Source: an uncultured Flavobacteriales bacterium (GTDB lineage Bacteria; Bacteroidota; Bacteroidia; Flavobacteriales_F; PHOS-HE28). From it: a stretch of 64,000 bases of DNA. The stretch lies in the NCBI GenBank assembly GCA_937872175.1, contig CALMPI010000052.1:1-64000 (forward strand), given 5' to 3'. The notes under the pieces were generated by a model, which was given only the letters and a program-made list of their open reading frames with translations, was not told the DNA's origin and did not search any database. The translations under genes and the position numbers were made by a program. Numbering within the stretch: the first letter of the stretch is position 1; each line of letters starts with the position of its first letter. Positions 61,194 through 64,000 of the stretch are shown in pieces.

Positions 61194-64000
61194 ATGAGAC
61201 CGATCATCATCCGTCCGACCTTCATCGCCATCACCGTGCTCGCCACCATGATGTGCACCACCGGACCAGCAGGTGCACAGCCCATGCCTGTGCGCCAGGA
61301 TCCGTCGCGCAGGGAACAATGCGGGTTCGACCACCAGCATGACCGCCTCATGCTGACCGACCGGGCCTACCGCGATCGTGTGAACGACTTCGACGGATCG
61401 GCCGCACGTGCCCCCCGGATCGACGACCGGGACATCAACACCTACAAGGTGCCGGTGGTCTTCCACATCATGGATGATGGCAACGTGGAGATGGACCTGA
61501 CCGATGATCAGGTGCGCGCGGCGATCAGGGAGTTGAACAAGAGCTTCCGCAAGGTGGCGGGCTCGTTCTATGATGGGGCCGGGGTGGATATGGGCATCGA
61601 GTTCGCCCTGGCCGTGCGCGACCCGCAGGGCAACTGCACCACGGGCATCACCCGCACGGACTTGAGCTGGAGCGCCGACTTTGTCGCCTACGGCATTCAG
61701 TATTACAACACCCAGGGCATGACGGAGGCGGAAATGATGGGCTACGCCGCCTGGGATCCCACCCAGTACTACAACATCTACCTGGTGAGGCAGATCGATG
61801 GCGGTGCGGGCCCGGCGGCCTTCACCGATCCCGCCACGGCGCACGGATCCCCGACGGATGGCATGGTGATCCAGCCGCCTGCGGTAACGGGAGCCGTGTC
61901 CCGGGTCTTCACCCATGAGATGGGCCATGCGTTCAACCTGCTCCATACCTACAATGGCTCCTCCGGGACGACCTGCCCCGCCAATGCGGACTGTACGGTG
62001 GATGGGGACAAGGTGTGTGACACGCCGCCGCACTACCAGGTAGGTCCCTGCACGGGTACGAACAGTTGCACTGGGGGCTCTATTGCCGCGGTCCAGAGCA
62101 ATTTCATGAACAACGCGTTGATGTGCGACTGGACCATGTTCACCGCCGGGCAGCGCACGCGCGCGCAACTGGCCCTCACCACCCTTCGAGCCTCCTATCT
62201 CGCCGCGAACGGCAATATGTCGTTGGTACCGCCTGGCGCTCCCCAGCTCGACTTCAGCAGCAGCGCCACACTGCTCTGCGGGACCGGCCAGACCGTGACC
62301 TTCGAAGACCTCTCGACCTGCCTCCCCAACACATTCCTGGACGATGCCGCTTTCCCGGGCATCACCTTCGGATGGTCCCTTTCCAACGGCATCAATACCT
62401 ACACCTCCAGCGCCCGCCGGCCGACCTTCACCCTGGGCAGCACAGGCACGTACAACATGACGCTAACGGTGACCACCTCCCTCGGCACGTACACCCGCAC
62501 AGAGAACGGCGTGGTGGTGGTGGCGAACGCCCCGCTGGCCGGTTGCACACCGCCGACCTCCCAGAACATCGGGAACTTCGCACATACGGTGAACAACGTG
62601 ACCTTCAACACGATCAACAACTCCACGAACCTGGTCGCCAATGCGGGTTACACGGACTACGCGTGCACCAATACGACCATGCTCATTGCAGGAGGCACTT
62701 ACCCGATGTCGGTCAGCATCCGCTCCAGTGTGGGACTTAGCGAAACGGTGAACGGATACATCGACTACAACAACAACGGGGTGTTCGAGGATCCGAGCGA
62801 ACGCGTGATCACCGGCTCCACGACTACGAACGCGGTGATCAATGCGAATGTGACCATCCCCGGAGGAGTGGTCACCAACACGCTGTTGCGCATGCGGATC
62901 TATGGCGAGGCCGTGGAACTGACCGCTGATGAGCGGAACTGCGCATCGCCCACGTACATCGGTGATATTGAGGACTACGGGGTGTACATCGCGAGCAATT
63001 TGGCCGCTGTGAGCATCGCCGCATCGCCCGGCACCACCATCACTTACGGCACCAATGTCACCTTCACGCCCACACCGGTGAACGGTGGCTCCTCGCCCGT
63101 ATACACCTGGTACCGCAACGGCGTGCCCGTGGGGAACGGGGCCACCTACCAGAGCAACAACCTGTTGCCCGGTGAGACCATTCAGTGCGAGATGGCCTCG
63201 AACCTGGCCGGAGTGATCGCCTCCCCGGCGCTCTCGAACACGCTCACCATGACCGTGACCGGTCCGCCGGTATCGGACTTCACCTCCACGCTGCCCAGGA
63301 AGTTCTGCTCGGGCGGCACGGTCACGTACACGGACGCCTCCTTGCTCTCGCCCACCAGTTGGGCGTGGACATTCCCCGGAGGAACCCCTTCATCCTCCAC
63401 CGCCCAGAACCCCGTGGTCACCTACAACACGCCGGGTACTTATAGCGTCACGCTTACCGCCACCAACGCCAGTGGCCCGGGTACGACGATGACCAAGACC
63501 GGCTACATCACGGTGTTCACGGCTCCCGCTGCGGCCTGTACACATACGCGCACTGGAAGTCCCAATACCATCGGCATCGTCAACGTCACCTTGAACACCA
63601 TCAACAACTCCACGACCCATGGCGGTCCAGCGATGAACGACTACACCTGCTCGGAGATCACAGTGCTGCAGGCCTCCACACCGTACGCGATCTCCGTGCA
63701 GACGCCGACGGCACAAGACCAGTGGCTCCGTGTGTACATCGACTACAACAACAACGGGCTGTTCACCGATGCGGGCGAACTGGTGTTCGCTCCGGCCGAT
63801 GGACATGGTACCATCAGCGGAACCATCACCACGCCCGCATCGCCCCTGCAGAACACCCTCCTGCGCATGCGGGTGATCTCGGATTATTATGACTACGTAA
63901 CGCCAGGGCCATGTACGAACGTGGGATACGGTGAATCCGAGGATTACGGGATCTACTTCACCACATCCGCTCCCGTCGCATCAGTGAGCATTGCGGCGTC
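61194..64000 (+). CDS. secreted M43 metalloprotease, paralogue of the one at 18337; 3' end outside the window
   Basis: The frame is open from the ATG at 61194 to the window end (935 codons seen). A signal peptide (MRPIIIRPTFIAITVLATMM, ending AGAQ) leads to a pro-region with CGFDHQHDRLM, then the zinc site HEMGHAFNLLH (H241, E242, H245, H251) and the Met-turn region WTMFTAGQRTRAQ. GEVED (NGYIDYNNNGVFEDP), PKD-type (AWTFPGGTPSS) and a second GEVED (VYIDYNNNGLFTDAGELVF) domain follow in the same order as in the 18337 paralogue. By analogy the missing end should carry the dockerin-like module. Confidence 0.9.
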   Translation, partial: MRPIIIRPTFIAITVLATMMCTTGPAGAQPMPVRQDPSRREQCGFDHQHDRLMLTDRAYRDRVNDFDGSAARAPRIDDRDINTYKVPVVFHIMDDGNVEMDLTDDQVRAAIRELNKSFRKVAGSFYDGAGVDMGIEFALAVRDPQGNCTTGITRTDLSWSADFVAYGIQYYNTQGMTEAEMMGYAAWDPTQYYNIYLVRQIDGGAGPAAFTDPATAHGSPTDGMVIQPPAVTGAVSRVFTHEMGHAFNLLHTYNGSSGTTCPANADCTVDGDKVCDTPPHYQVGPCTGTNSCTGGSIAAVQSNFMNNALMCDWTMFTAGQRTRAQLALTTLRASYLAANGNMSLVPPGAPQLDFSSSATLLCGTGQTVTFEDLSTCLPNTFLDDAAFPGITFGWSLSNGINTYTSSARRPTFTLGSTGTYNMTLTVTTSLGTYTRTENGVVVVANAPLAGCTPPTSQNIGNFAHTVNNVTFNTINNSTNLVANAGYTDYACTNTTMLIAGGTYPMSVSIRSSVGLSETVNGYIDYNNNGVFEDPSERVITGSTTTNAVINANVTIPGGVVTNTLLRMRIYGEAVELTADERNCASPTYIGDIEDYGVYIASNLAAVSIAASPGTTITYGTNVTFTPTPVNGGSSPVYTWYRNGVPVGNGATYQSNNLLPGETIQCEMASNLAGVIASPALSNTLTMTVTGPPVSDFTSTLPRKFCSGGTVTYTDASLLSPTSWAWTFPGGTPSSSTAQNPVVTYNTPGTYSVTLTATNASGPGTTMTKTGYITVFTAPAAACTHTRTGSPNTIGIVNVTLNTINNSTTHGGPAMNDYTCSEITVLQASTPYAISVQTPTAQDQWLRVYIDYNNNGLFTDAGELVFAPADGHGTISGTITTPASPLQNTLLRMRVISDYYDYVTPGPCTNVGYGESEDYGIYFTTSAPVASVSIAA

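Overview
The window looks like a GC-rich member of the Bacteroidota (Flavobacteriales/Saprospirales-like). Signs of this are signal peptides that end in Ala-Gln, weak ribosome-binding sites, beta-propeller/Y_Y_Y sensor kinases, BspA-type (DUF285) repeats, M43 proteases with GEVED domains, and long modular secreted proteins. No rRNA, tRNA, CRISPR array or complete insertion sequence is visible.

Region 1 (about 0.1-13.3 kb, all minus strand) is a defence island. In transcription order it encodes: an HsdM with an added N-terminal helix-turn-helix and a repetitive linker; a RuvC/DUF3010-like protein; a Ser/Thr protein kinase; a second HsdM; a gap full of perfect hairpins; an AbiEi/AbiEii antitoxin-toxin pair with a palindromic operator; HsdS; HsdR; and a membrane-anchored protein with a HEPN-like R-N-x3-H motif. 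A 3' scrap of a different hsdR and three small membrane proteins follow. Two complete M subunits with one S and one R, plus an embedded kinase and toxin-antitoxin pair, is not a textbook type I layout. It is the best candidate here for an undescribed composite defence system.

Region 2 (13.7-18.2 kb) holds an outer-membrane-type protein and, divergently, a lipoprotein, a multi-pass membrane protein and a compact NarL-type histidine kinase/response regulator pair in overlapping frames.

Region 3 (18.3-64.0 kb) is a cell-surface and secretion region built from two recurring modules. Seven fibre-like proteins (starting at 23815, 24941, 26133, 35700, 44416, 53656 and 56331) share an N-terminal domain of about 110 residues and have different C-termini: DUF1566-like, a tail-fibre-like end, or an S74 intramolecular chaperone. 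Six other proteins (starting at 18337, 27274, 39241, 42066, 48608 and 59740) share a C-terminal module of about 240 residues that ends in a duplicated, dockerin-like calcium-loop motif. No recognisable standard type IX sorting domain is present, so this module may be an alternative sorting or attachment signal. Its DNA is mosaic: blocks of several hundred bases look identical between genes 11-22 kb apart, which suggests gene conversion.

Two paralogous sensor-kinase/response-regulator pairs (31.8-35.6 kb and 49.7-53.5 kb) sit among the surface genes. An 18-bp near-palindrome (ATCATTGG-NN-CCAATGAT) lies upstream of two fibre genes and also upstream of the second kinase and its regulator, suggesting a small autoregulated regulon. 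The last gene, a second M43 protease, runs off the window end.
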